Below are positions 1-10,476 of a stretch of 64,000 nucleotides of DNA, in pieces (the stretch's first letter is position 1; each line of letters begins with the position of its first letter). The DNA is from Pyropia haitanensis (Eukaryota; Rhodophyta; Bangiophyceae; Bangiales; Bangiaceae). A program made the position numbers and the translations under genes. The notes beneath the pieces are model-generated. The model worked only from the letters and a program-made list of their open reading frames with translations. It made no database searches and had not been told where the DNA came from. The stretch spans positions 3,189,874 to 3,253,873 of the forward strand of contig SDUX01000002.1 in the NCBI GenBank assembly GCA_008729055.1, read 5' to 3'.

Positions 1-2
1 CG

Positions 3-746
3 TGGACCCGCACGCGTCCGGGCTCGCGCAGCTCCGAATACCGGTGGGTGGCGTCTGAAGACGACGACGGGACGGCCTACTTTGCCGTCGCGACCGCTTC
101 CTGTCCAGACGTGGCGACCCTGGAAGCGGTGCCGACCCAGTCCGACCGCGCTCGCGTCTCCGTGGCGCTCCACGGCCTGCCGTCGGTGCTGGGGCCGCCG
201 CCGGGGTGCCCCCGCGGCTCCTACGCGCTCCGCGGAGACCTGGACGGGCGGCCGCTCAACGACGGCACGCGCACGCGCACGCCTACCTGCGCCGCGTGCC
301 GCGCCCGGTGCCGCGCCCTGCCCGGCTGTAACACGTGGGTGTGGGGCGCCGGCGGCGGCGGGCGCGACCGGCAGTGCTGGCTCAAGGCGGCGGCGGACGG
401 ATCTCTCCGCTTCCAGTACGCCCGCCTCAAGCGGCCGGCGACGGCGGCGTCGCCGTGGGTGTCGGGGCAGCTCCTCTTCCCCACCCGGTGCCCGGGCACG
501 TACGACGTGGACTATGACGGGGAGGTGCTTAATGACGGGGCGGCGTTCCAGGTGGACTCCTGCATCGATTGCCAGGCCGCGTGCCGCGCGCGGCCCGGTT
601 GCAACGTGTGGGTGTACGGGGTGGTGGGCTTCCCCAGTACCCGCCACCGGCAGTGCTGGCTGAAGCGCACGGCCGACCCGGCGCGGCCAGTGGCCAAGCC
701 GGGGCCTCCGCTGTGGCTGTCGGGCACCCTCACCGACCGCGCGTAG
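3..746 (+). CDS. PAN/Apple-domain protein, 5'-truncated by window edge
   Basis: The frame is open from the first bases of the window, so the start and any signal peptide lie to the left. About 247 residues remain. After roughly 65 unassigned residues there are two PAN/Apple-like modules, near residues 68-158 and 162-246 (counted from base 3). Each has a Cys-Pro start, an LNDG motif, a CxxCxxxC cluster followed by PGCN.WV and a closing CWLK. PAN/Apple modules are disulfide-bonded folds that bind protein or carbohydrate, usually outside the cell or in the secretory pathway. The pattern suggests a secreted or surface protein with paired adhesion modules. The ligand cannot be told. The stop is TAG at 744-746. 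The domain call is fairly sure; whether more modules lie upstream is unknown. Confidence 0.7.
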   Translation, partial: WTRTRPGSRSSEYRWVASEDDDGTAYFAVATASCPDVATLEAVPTQSDRARVSVALHGLPSVLGPPPGCPRGSYALRGDLDGRPLNDGTRTRTPTCAACRARCRALPGCNTWVWGAGGGGRDRQCWLKAAADGSLRFQYARLKRPATAASPWVSGQLLFPTRCPGTYDVDYDGEVLNDGAAFQVDSCIDCQAACRARPGCNVWVYGVVGFPSTRHRQCWLKRTADPARPVAKPGPPLWLSGTLTDRA

Positions 747-2174
747 CCGCGGTGAGGAGGGGGACGGCCGCGTCCAGGATGTCGGGGGAGGGGGTCCCGC
801 GGCTCGGTGCGGCGCTCGTCGCAGCGGCTGCGCCGCTGACGGACTGCTGCGACGGCGCACAGGTGTAACACAATGGTCGAGCGAAGCGCGGATAGTACAG
901 TACCATGGACGGGGTCTGGAAGATCGCCGTCCCGGCGTGACACGCCCTCTTCGCCCCGCCGCCCTGCCCGGCTGTTGCTCCGCGCGGCCCCTTGCGACGC
1001 GAGCGCGCGCGCCGAGCCTCCCCTCCTGCTGGTCCAGCACCGCGGGGATACCACCAGCAATGACCGTGGCGGCGCAGGCCCCGGAGGTGGCGGCAGCGGC
1101 GGCGGCCGCCAGCAGCAGGACAGCCGCGTCCGGTGGTGCTGCCGACCCTGCAGCCGGCGGGGTGACATGCGCCACCTTGAGGGTTGCGCGCGCCACGCCG
1201 TGCCCCCTCCCCACCTGCATCCTTTTGAGCAGCCGTCCGTACCGTCCACCGCCGCGGGTGGCACAGCAACACCCCCCCCACCGACCTCCTCCGCTGCAGC
1301 AGCAACCCGTCGTCTTCCTCCCCTCGTGCGGGATTGGCTGCGGTGGGCGCAGCGCCAGCGAACCAATCCTCAGGAAGGGGGGGAGAGCGGGGGGAGGGCC
1401 CCGTGGAGGTGGTAAGTGAAGCCAGACGCGGGGGACCAATGCCAAGCCGCTGCCGCGTCGGCCCCCTCGTCGCGCCCGCTCCACCCCAGCCCGCCTTTCC
1501 CGTCCTGCCCGGCCACGTCTGTCGGGCGACAAAGTAGGCAGCGGCTGAAGGTGGGCGGGGGCGTTTTCGGCGCCGGCGCCGGCGCCGGCGTCGCCAGCAC
1601 CCGCACCCGCGTGGCGCACGTTGCGTTCCGCCCCTACCAGCGCTGGTGCGGGGAGGCGCATGCTCCCCGCCAGGGTGACGCACAAGGGCGACTGTCCACG
1701 GGGGTGGAAGAGGGGGAGGGGGGTAGCATGCGTCCACGCGATGCAGCGGAGGATGAACCCGCCCTCTCCCAGACTGCCGCTGCTCCGCCCCTGCCCCGTA
1801 CGGAGCGACCCGTTCTGCCTCCGTATCTGCTGTCTACCGCACGCGGGCGGTGGGGGATGCACGCTGCACGCCGGGGGGCCGCGCGAGGCCTCAATGTATG
1901 CCTAGCTCCATGCGGGGTCGCGCCGACTTGGGAGCGCTCCGTTTGTTCGCGCGTGCCCCCCCTTGGTTCAATCCCCCGTCGCAGGGCCCACAGCTGGGGA
2001 ACGACGCACCCACAGGGAAACTGTAGGGGGTAAAGGGGGGTCTTTCAGGACGACGATGAGGTCTGTACAGCCTCCAGCCCGGGGTTGCGCCCAGCGCCGC
2101 CCGCGCCGCGTCCCCTCCAGAACGCCTCATCTCCAACACGCTGATGCGTGCCCCACACATGACTGCCAACCCCC
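747..2174. other. Intergenic stretch with one arm of an inverted repeat
   Basis: No reading frame here resembles a known protein and codon patterns look random. The only structured part is the repeat copy at about 1018-1402, described separately. The rest is GC-rich sequence between the 3' ends of two convergent genes. Confidence 0.5.
1018..1402 (-). repeat. Dispersed repeat, copy 1 (inverted partner at 18397-18745)
   Basis: The reverse complement of this stretch matches 18397-18745 at roughly 90 percent identity by eye. Shared blocks include those around the segments CACCGCGGGGAT, GTGACATGCGCC and GATTGGCTGCGGTGGGCG. Copy 1 carries about 36 extra bases near 1255-1292 that are absent from the other copy. 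Short frames starting at the shared ATG near 1167 read in both copies, but the frames diverge upstream, so I treat it as non-coding repeat DNA. No terminal repeats or target duplications are evident. Confidence 0.7.
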
Positions 2175-3804
2175 TCACAGCGGGATGCAGCCGTGCTTCT
2201 TGGGCAGCACCCCCCGTACATGGCCGACGCGGCCCTTGTCCGCGAGGCGCTCCAGGTCGGCGAGCAGCACCCGCCGCGTCGCCCGCGCCGGGATGACCGC
2301 GTCCAGCTCCCCGCAGCGCACCGCCGCCAGTGGGTTCTCGTACGATGCTGCGTACGCGGCTTCCGCGTCGAGGTCGGGGTTGTCCCACGTGCCCGGCCCG
2401 CCCTTGGCACCGCCGCCGCCCTTGAGCACCCCCACCGCCCCCCGCGCGCCCATCACCGCCACCGCCGCCGACGGCCACGCGTAGTTGACATCCCCGCCCA
2501 GCTCCTTGCTGCTCATAACGCAGTACGCGCCGCCAAACGCCTTCCGCACAATCACTCCCAGCTTGGGCACCGTCGCCTCGGCGTACGCGTAGAGCAGCTT
2601 GGCGCCGTGGCGGATGACGCCGCCCGCCTCCTGCGCGGTGCCCGGCAAGAAGCCCGGCACGTCGGTGAACGTCACGAGCGGCAGGCCAAACGCGTCGCAG
2701 AAGCGCACAAACCGCGCCGCCTTGACCGACGCGTCCGCGTCGAGGACGCCCGCCAGGTGGGCGGGTTGGTTGGCAACCACCCCCACCGGCCGCCCGCCCA
2801 GGCGGGCAAACGCGGTGATGACGTTGGGCGCCCACCCGTGGTGCATGGGGAAGAGGCTCCCCGCGTCCACGACGCGGGAGAGAATGCTGACCATGTCGTA
2901 CGGCGCGTCCGCAGACGATGGCAGCACCGTGTCCAGGGCGGGATCCTCATCGACAACGGCCGCGCCGGCACCCACGTCCGGCTCAACGGCGGCCGCCGCC
3001 GCAGCTGCCCGCGGCGGTGCCTCCCGCCAGTTGGACGGTAGGTACGACAGCAGCTGCCGCACCGCCCGGAGGGTGTCCACCTCCCCGGGCCGGACGAGCC
3101 CCACCACCCCACTGACGCGGGCGTGGACCGCCGCGCCGCCCAGGTCCCGCCCCGTCACCTCCTCCCGGCACACGGCGCGCACGACGCCCGGCCCCGTGAG
3201 GAACATGCTGCCCCCCCCGGCCTCCATCACCACCCAGTCGGTTAGGGCGGGCGCGTAGACGGCGCCGCCCGCGCACGCGCCAAGCACCACCGACACCTGC
3301 GGCACGACTCCCGACGCGGCGACGGCGCGTCGGAAGATTCGTGTGTACCCGGCGAGCGCACCGACGCCGTCCTGGATGCGCGCGCCGCCCGAGTCGACGA
3401 GCCCCACCAGCGGGATGCCCGCCGCGACGGCGCCGTCCATGACCTTGGCAATCTTGGCCGCGTGGCCGCCCGACAGGGAGCCGCCCAGCACCGTAAAGTC
3501 CTGCGCGTAGACGCCCACGCGGCGGCCGCTGACGGTGCCATACCCAGTGACGACGCCCTCCCCGACGGGGCCGTCGGCGCCCGACGTAGACAGCAGCGCG
3601 TCCGTCTCGGTAAAGGAGCCCGCGTCGAGGAGGGTCGCCAGCCGCTGCCGCACGGACAGTCGGCCCGCCGCGGCGCGCTTGGCCGCCCGCGCCGGCCCGC
3701 CGCCCGCCGCGGCGGCCGCCGCCGCCGCCGCTAGGGACGTCCGCACCGCCGCGACGGGCGACGGGTCGGGCCCGACAATGGTGCCGTACGGGCCGCGCGC
3801 CACC

Positions 3805-3842
<38 letters not shown>

Positions 3843-3974
3843 CGCGGCCGCGGGGGGGGGGGGGGGAGGGGAAGGCGCCGCCGACGCCGCCCCGCGACCG
3901 TGCGACAGGAGCAAGGGGCGCAAACGCGAGGGCGCCCGCGTGGCGCGGCCAACGCGAGCCACCACCGACGCCAT
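2175..3974 (-). CDS. PCCB: Propionyl-CoA carboxylase beta subunit, mitochondrial
   Basis: This is the carboxyltransferase subunit of biotin-dependent propionyl-CoA carboxylase. It moves CO2 from carboxybiotin on the alpha subunit to propionyl-CoA to give methylmalonyl-CoA in the mitochondrial matrix, on the route for odd-chain fatty acids and Val/Ile/Met breakdown. The 599-residue frame has both crotonase-like halves. The N half shows SGGARIQDG (195-203) and GACAGGAVYAPAL (232-244). The C half shows the GGAYCVMSSK oxyanion region and the family's usual ending, KKHGCIPL. The first ~30 residues are rich in Arg/Ser/Ala with almost no acid, as in a mitochondrial targeting peptide. A Pro/Ala-rich linker (about 33-58) and a second Ala run (81-90) make it longer than the ~540 residues common in animals. 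No intron is needed. The alpha subunit is not in the window. Acetyl-CoA or methylcrotonyl-CoA carboxylase are less likely given the PCCB-like middle and end. Confidence 0.92.
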
Positions 3975-4997
3975 GACCGCCGCGGCCGCGGAGAGACACC
4001 GAGGACGGACGTGGTTGGGGCGGGGGGGCGGGGGGGGGGGGGGGGGGGGAAGGGAGGGGGTTGGGGGAGGAGGGGGCAGCGGGCCGCTGCCGATGTGGTG
4101 CAGGGATGCGACGCAGGCAGGCAGTCAGCAGCGGGGGTGGGGAGGCGCGGCCTACCCACGCGGGGGGCGCCGACGGCGGTGGTGGCCGGCGGGGCGGGCG
4201 GGCGGCTCGCGGGCGCCCATGCTCCACGGGTGACGCTGCCCGTGCGGGCGGGGGCGGCCCAGAGCGCGACGGGAGGGGATGAGGGAGCCAGCGGAGAGGG
4301 ACACGCACCCGCCGACGGCGGTGGCTGATTGGCTGTCCAGGACTGAGGCCAGCTTCCACACACAAATGCACTGGGCCCATCGCCAGGTTTTTTTTTTTTA
4401 CCGCCCGCTGCAGCGCCCCCGCGGGCGCTGTGGTCTCTTGGACGCCGCGCGCGTGCTGCTACCCGCCACCGCACGGCCGTAGATGGGCGTCTGGCTCCAC
4501 CGCGGCGCCTGCCTGCTGTGGCCTGGTCAGCGCCGCCGCGGCCGCCGCAGTGGCCGCCGCAAGCCTCGCCATGCAGCGTGTGTGTACGGGCGTTTGGCGC
4601 GATGAGCGGAAGGGCAAACGACGGGGGGAGACCGATGAGCAGAGGGAGGGCGTGATGCGGCCTGCTGGCAGTCACCGTGGGAGCTCTGGGCGACTCGTCC
4701 AGGGGCAGCCCTGGCGGTGGTGGGGTGGGGCTTGTTGCGAGAACGGCCGCCGCGGGCCGCCGCAGCTGCCGCCACCGGCGTCGGTCATGTGGCGCGGACA
4801 CAGCTGTAGCCGCGGCCCGCGGGCTTCTCCACGCTGCGCAGGCCCCCCCTTGCAGAGCGCGCAACCGCACTCCCCTACAACTGACGCCGTTCAAAAAAAA
4901 AAATAAAAGACCGCCACGCACACACCTCAGGCAGCCGTCGAGTGCGCTCCCTCCCTGCACAACTACCGCCCCGCCCTTCCCCTCCCCCCCCCAACCC
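3975..4997. other. Intergenic, G-run and T-run rich
   Basis: Upstream of the carboxylase gene lies a nearly unbroken G tract at about 4020-4052, then GC-rich sequence without convincing coding potential. A T run sits near 4387-4398 and an A run followed by AATAAAAG at about 4893-4908. The A/T-rich patches may be untranslated or 3'-end processing sequence, but no gene can be assigned to them. Confidence 0.4.
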
Positions 4998-6265
4998 TCA
5001 CGCCCCGTACTTCTCCCGCTCGCCCACCACGCTCCACAGCTCGTCCAGCCAGTGGTGGGCGCGGATGCCACCCCCCCCCCCGCCCCCCCACCCGCGGCGG
5101 CCACCCCCGCCACCGACGTGTGGCCATCCACCCGCGCCGGCACGCCCGCGCCGCCGCGCAGGGTGGCCACCGCCAGGCCGCCACCACACGACGCCAGTGG
5201 CCCGCCGTCGCCGCCGTCGCCGCCGCCGTCGCGGGCGGCCGTCCCGCCACCGTCGTCGTCCTCCTCCCACGACTGGCGGGGGACGGTCAAACGGGCGGGT
5301 GCGGGCGCTGCCTCCCCCCCCTCCTCCGCCGCCGCCGCCGGCGTCGCCGTCGCCGGCGACACGGGAAGGGGGTCCCCCCCCGGGGCCACGGCGGCGCGCC
5401 GCCACGGCGGCCGCCCGCCCCCCCCCCCCCGGCGTCGCGGTCGGGTCCATGAGGAGCAGCGCGACCCCCCCTGGCGACGCTGGCGCGCGCCCCAGCGCCG
5501 CCGCGATCGCGTCGGCGGCGGCCAAGCCGTGGGCGCAGACGAACACGACGGGCACGCCCGCCGCGGCGGCCGCGCCCGCCGCGGCGGCGGTGGCGGCCGC
5601 GTCCCGGCCCGCGCGGGGCGGCAGCGTCGGCGCGGGCGGCGCGGCCGCCGGCAGCGGGTGCACGCCGGGGGGGGGGGGGGGGGGGGTGGCGGCGGCGTCG
5701 CGTGCGTGATGACCGCCAGCGCGGACGCTGGGGGGGGGGGGAGGTGCAGGCGCGTCGTCGTCCCACCGGCAATGATGGCGTCTGCAGAGGGGGAGGAGGA
5801 GGGCGGGCGAAGAGGACCGAAAACGAGACACAAGAGGCACGGTCGAGGCGTAAAGGCGGACGGTGGCCGCCCACCAAGCCGACGCAGCGTGGCGCGTCGG
5901 GGGTGCGGCGCACGCGGTGCCCGAGGCGAGCTGGTCGACACAGAGACGGCGGGCCGTGGGCACACAGCCGTACGGGAGGTCATGTCAGCTTGCCAGCAGA
6001 GAGCAGTGCTCGGGGGGGCTCGGCGTAGCCGCCGGGTCTCCTCTCCCGCCCACTCCGACCGCCGCTCCGACGGCAGAATCGCGGGCCCGCCACCCACCGA
6101 CCAGCGTGCCGGACCGCGTCGACGCGACGCACAGAGCAAGGAGGCCGGCCGGCGACGGCACCACGAAAAACGTACCCAGGTGGGGCGTCGCCACCGTCAC
6201 CGCCGCCGCGCCCGCCGGGGGCGGCGAGAGGAGCCCCGCCACCTCGACGGCAATGACCACGATGC

Positions 6266-6299
<34 letters not shown>

Positions 6300-6410
6300 G
6301 TGCTCGCCGGCGCCCGCAGTGGCTGGCGCGGGGGGGGCATGGCCGCTCGCGGCGAGCGCCGCGGCGGGCTGGTCCGGGGCGGGAGAGTCAGCGGCAGGGG
6401 GAGGGGCGCG
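4998..6410 (-). pseudogene. PGAP1-like (GPI inositol-deacylase type) hydrolase gene, frame-broken
   Basis: Pieces of one protein can be followed on the minus strand only by splicing and by changing frame at C/G runs. Exon 1 ends in VTVATPHL, like the lipase TPH motif. An intron fits at 6175-5782 (GTACGT...CTGCAG, 394 bases) and joins it to DAIIAGGTTT, then SALAVITHA. This order recalls the PGAP1/Bst1 signature (TPH, then SIAGG, then a DH..VWC region), followed here by VVFVCAHGLAAADAIAAALG. The frame then shifts at runs near 5670-5686, 5417-5430 and 5073-5086 before ending HHWLDELW...KYGA and a stop at 4998. The place of the GHSxGG nucleophile elbow reads VIAVEVAG, so no catalytic Ser is visible, and no membrane segments follow. 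The 5' end is not resolved. It could be a decayed gene, an inactive homologue or a gene with miscounted homopolymers. The family assignment is tentative. Confidence 0.35.
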
Positions 6411-7445
6411 GCGGTCTGGCGGGAGGAGGGCCAGCAGCGGGAGTGGGGGTCAGACGGGCGGCAAGGGGGGGGGCCAAGGGAAAGGCGGGAGCTCGGGGTG
6501 GAGACACTGCTGGGAGTCGCCCAGCGGGCGCGGCGCCAAAGAACGGTGCGTGCAGGAGACACGGCCAGATGGGAGGAGGGGCCGTCGCGGCCGTGGCGGG
6601 CGTCGGCGCACCCGCCGACTGGGCGACCAGAGGTCAGCGGCGGCCCGCGTCCACGGACAGGAGGGCACCGCTGCCGGCCGACGGAGCCGCCAGCCGCAGC
6701 AACGGACAAGCGCCGGCCGAGCCGCCGCGACGGGACGGGGGAGGGCCGGCCGGGCGAGGAGCGCCGCGGCCGCCGCCGGCGGCGCGGCCAGCGCCACGGG
6801 GGGATTGATCGATGGCACGCGAGCTGCGGCGCGCGCCGCGCGGCCCGCGCGGGCGGCCGCCGCGGATCACGCGGGCGGGCGGCGGCGGCCGGCGGGCCAG
6901 CCCGTCAGCCGGGCGCCCCTGTCAGCCGCCAGCCAGTGGACGGCAGCGCGCGGCGCGCCAAGGACGGCGCGCGGGTGGCGCCGCCGCGGCGGCCGCCCGC
7001 GGCCGCGGCGGCCGGGCCGGCCAGTGTCCCGCCCCGCCGGTGGGGGGATGGCGGCGCGAGGGCGCGGCGCGTCGGCGGCGCCGGCCTGCCGCCGTCCACC
7101 ACCACCGCATCGCGGGCGTAGCGCGAGGCAGCCGCCGCCGCCGCCGCCACCGCCACCGCCACCGCCGCCGCCGCCGCCGCCGTCGCTGCCGCCGCTGCCG
7201 CGGCGCCAGCGTCTTTGCTGCCGACGGTCACCCGCCGCGGCTGCGGGGGCGTGCGGCTCCCGCCCCGCCGCCGCCTTCGCCCGCCCCTTGCCCCCCAACC
7301 GACACAATGGGGCCAGCCATCCTCCCTCCCACGCCTCTCCCGTCTGGCCCGCAACCCCCAGCCTCTCATCGCCTCATCAGCACGCTCCCCCACGCCCCCC
7401 CCCCCCACCCCCCCCCCCCGGCCTCCGCCCCCCCCCGCCTGGGTC
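6411..7445. other. Low-complexity intergenic DNA
   Basis: GC-rich spacer with no convincing gene. A (CGG)n run just to its left (about 6267-6300) belongs to the previous gene's Pro-rich segment. Inside the spacer are a CCG/CCA-rich run near 7130-7205 and C runs near 7385-7435 next to the 3' end of the RRM gene. Confidence 0.4.
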
Positions 7446-8438
7446 TCACCGCCCCCGGCTCGGCTTGCGTCGCCCCCCCCGGACCGCGCGCAGCACCTCC
7501 ACCACCTCCCGGTTGTCCCCCGCGTCCAGGTTCCGCTTGGCCCAGTCGCTGCGCTTGAGCTTGACCGGCCGCGAGCCAACGTACTTGCCGTTCATCTCGC
7601 GGAGGGCGGCGGCCGCGTCGGCGGCGGCGGCAAACGAGACAAAGCCGTAGCCCTTGCAGCGGCCCGTCCGCCCGTCCGACACTGCCCGCGCCATGACAAA
7701 CGATGGGTACTTGGAGAACGCGGCGGCGAGGAGGCCGTCGGTCGCCTCGCCGCCCAGGTCCCCAACAAACAGACGGTAGTCATTGGCGGGGAAGGCCGCG
7801 AGGGAGCGGTCCACCCAGATGTCCCCAGCGACCGTGCGGACCACGCCGGGGGGGGGCGGCCGCCGTCGGCGTCCCCGTCGGCGGGCCGCTTGCGCCGCCG
7901 CTTCTTCTTGCCGCCCGCCCCGCCGCCGGCCGCCGCGGCCGCCGCGTCCGCGTCGGCCGCCGCCGCCGCCGACGCCGCCGCCGCGGCCGCCGCGTCGGTG
8001 GTGGCGGCGGCGCCCGACCAGGCCAGCTCCGCTGCCGTTGCGGTGGGTGGTGGCGGCGGCGGCGGCAGCGGCAGCGGCGGTGGCGGCGGCGGCGCGGCGG
8101 GGGGCGGCGGGGGTACCCCCCCCGGCGGCACGCCCGCGGCGCGGCCGCCCGTGACGGGCGCGCCGGCCACCCCCGGCGGGAGGCCAAACGCGGCCGCCCC
8201 CCCCGGCGGCGGCGGCGGCGGATAAAACGTACCGTACGGGTCGGCGTAGCCGGGCGGAAACGGCCCGCCCACCGCGCCGGCCGGCAGGCCGCCGCCAGCG
8301 TCGGCGCCATAGCCGGGCGGGAAGGCCCCGCCGACCGCGCCGGCCAGACCGCCACCGCCGACGCCGTCACCGCCATAGCCGGGCGGAAACGGGCCGCCCA
8401 CCGCGCCGGGCGGCAGCCCGCCGTACGCGCCGCCATAC

Positions 8439-8479
<41 letters not shown>

Positions 8480-8810
8480 GGGCGGACCATACCCGCCGCG
8501 TGGCGAGCCGCCCAGGCCGTAGCCAACAAAGCCGCCGCCACCGCGGCCGCCGCCGCCACCGCCGGGGGCACCAAACGGGCCGCCATAGCCGCGGGGCGGG
8601 GGTGGCTGGTAGCCGTCCACGCCGAGCCCGCCGCCGCCGCCGCCGCCGCCGCCACTTGGCGGCGGGCCCCCATAGCCGCCGCTGCCGCCACGACCGCCAC
8701 GCGCGGGGCCGTAGGCGCCCGGCCCAAGGCCTCCACGACCGCCTCGCGGCGGGCCAAAGCCGCCACCGCCGCTGCTGCCACCGCCACCGCCACCGCCACC
8801 GCCACGCCCA

Positions 8811-8842
<32 letters not shown>

Positions 8843-9044
8843 GCCACCGCCACCGCCACCGCCACCGCCACCACCGCCACCGCCGACGCCACTGCCACGC
8901 CCTCGAGCACCGGGCGGCGCCCAGGCGGGATGGCCCGGCGGCGGTGCCCCCCCCCGATACGGCCCAACCGCAGGGCGAGCGTCGGGTGCACCGGCCCCCC
9001 CCCGCGGCAGCGCAGACACCTGACCCCGCCCGCCGTCACGGCCG

Positions 9045-9082
<38 letters not shown>

Positions 9083-9486
9083 GCCAACCCGACGGCCGCC
9101 CACCCCCCCACGAGGCGGCCCTGGCGGTGGCGGCGACCTGCCGGCACGGCCGCCACGCCCCCCCCCACCGACGCCGCCACCGCGGCCACCGCGGTCGCCG
9201 CCACCAACGTCGCCGCCACCACGGTCGCCGCCGCGGTCGCCACGGAGGGCGGTCGTCACGCCGTCCCGCCCCCCCCCCCCCCCCCCCCCGCCCCCCCCAC
9301 CGGCCCGACCGCCGCCGCCACGGCGCGCGCCACCCCCCCCCCCCCCCCCCCCCCACCCCCCCCACCGCACCGCCACCCGCCGCGGCCGCCGCCGCCGCCG
9401 CCGCCGCGTCGCGGCGGATCTGCGCGCGCTGCCACGCGGGCGCCCCCGCGGGGCCGCCCGTGTCGGCCGCCGCGCGCGCAACGACG

Positions 9487-9526
<40 letters not shown>

Positions 9527-10077
9527 GCGCCGTGGCGGTGGTCGTGGCGGTGCCCCCGCCGCTGGTGGTGGGCCGGTGGGGGGCGGGGGGGGGGGGGCAC
9601 GCCGCGTCGCCCCCGCCGCCGCGCCGCCGCCAGTGCCGCCGCTACCGCCGGGGTGGCCACTGGCAACGGTGCCGCCGCCACTGCCGCCGCTACCGCCGCC
9701 GCCGCCGGCGTCCCTGGCCCGTCCGCCACCACCACCACCACCGACGCCGCCACTGCCGCCGCCACTGCCGCCGCCACTGCCGCCGCCGCCGCCGCCGCCG
9801 CCGCCACCCCCACCCCCACCGCCGCCGCTGGCGGCGTCCAACCCCCCCCCCCCCCGCCCCCCACGGCAGGCGACGCGGCGGTCGCGGCGGCAACCTCGGC
9901 CTGGAAAGCCGCAAAGTCCGCGTCCGCATCGTCCGCGTCGGCGGCGGCGGCGGCGGCAGCGGCGGCGGCGGCGGCGGCGGCTGGCGCGGCGGCGGCGGCT
10001 GGCGTGGCGGCGGCGGCGGCTGGCGCGGCGGCCGACGCGGCGGCCGCGGCGGCGGGGGGGGCACGCGCCGCCGCCAT
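7446..10077 (-). CDS. RBM42: RBM42-type RNA-binding protein with a long Gly/Pro-rich N-terminal region
   Basis: RBM42 homologues are splicing-associated RNA-binding proteins with one C-terminal RRM. Here the RRM and flanks match the family closely: RTVAGDIWVDRSL before it, RNP2 RLFVGDLG, the family run AAFSKYPSF, RNP1 KGYGFVSF, then MNGKYVGSRPVKLKRSDW. Upstream are a basic patch KKKRRRKR (likely NLS), a Tyr/Pro/Gly-rich region with repeats such as AVGGPFPPGYG, an RGG-rich stretch and an Ala-rich start containing DADDADADFAAFQAE. The likely ATG is at 10077. The frame entering the RRM differs from the upstream frame. The switch falls at the G run near 7848-7857 and further switches fall at C runs near 9270-9355 and 9590. 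A GCCACC hexanucleotide array at about 8780-8880 encodes part of the poly-Gly. The RRM call is firm; the exact N-terminus is not. Confidence 0.82.
8780..8885. repeat. GCCACC hexanucleotide microsatellite inside the RBM42 gene
   Basis: A near-perfect array of CCGCCA/GCCACC units, read on the minus strand as poly-Gly. Its length is a multiple of three per unit, so unit gain or loss would keep the frame. Confidence 0.8.
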
Positions 10078-10476
10078 GACGACGCGCGGCGGCGCGCGCG
10101 GCGGCAGACGCGGGCGCCGGAGGGGGGGGGGAGGGGATGCCCCACGCGGGTGGCCAACGGCGGCGGCGGCGGCGGCGCGCGGCGCACGGCACGCGGCTGC
10201 GGCGGCCGTGGCGCGCGCGCCGCGGAGCCGACGCGGGGAGGGAGACACGGTGGCGTCGACCGTGGCAGGGACGCGACGGACCCGCCTTTTTATTGTGTCT
10301 GCGTTCTTTACGCGGCAAGAAATTGATTTTGACCCACGGAACGGAACAGATTCAACCGGAGAGCGCCGTTGAAACATAGTTGTATAGTATACGGCACATC
10401 ATGTATTTGTCTCCGGAGAAGTTACCAAATGTTTGGTTTGCTTCCGAGTGTACGTGTGAGTAAGATCTAGTCCTTT
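10078..10476. promoter_or_regulatory. A/T-richer upstream region of the RBM42 gene
   Basis: After the Ala-rich coding start, base composition drops sharply towards A/T from about 10290 to 10480. On the minus strand the stretch near 10381-10392 reads TATACTATAC, a TATA-like sequence about 300 bases before the presumed ATG. This is a candidate promoter, judged only by composition and position. Confidence 0.25.

Noticed and set aside
1915..1985. GGTTCAATCCCC, resembling the T-loop of a tRNA gene.
   Set aside because: No matching A box, anticodon stem or acceptor pairing can be formed upstream.
3731..6139. An 800-residue open frame on the minus strand through the PGAP1-like region.
   Set aside because: Only two short parts of it look conserved. 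The rest is open because GC-rich DNA lacks stops, and the conserved protein passes through several frames.
7592..10372. Very long frames on both strands across the RBM42 gene (Ala-, Arg- and Pro-rich on the plus strand).
   Set aside because: They are shadow frames of GGC/GCC-rich DNA. Only the minus-strand frames lead into conserved RRM motifs.
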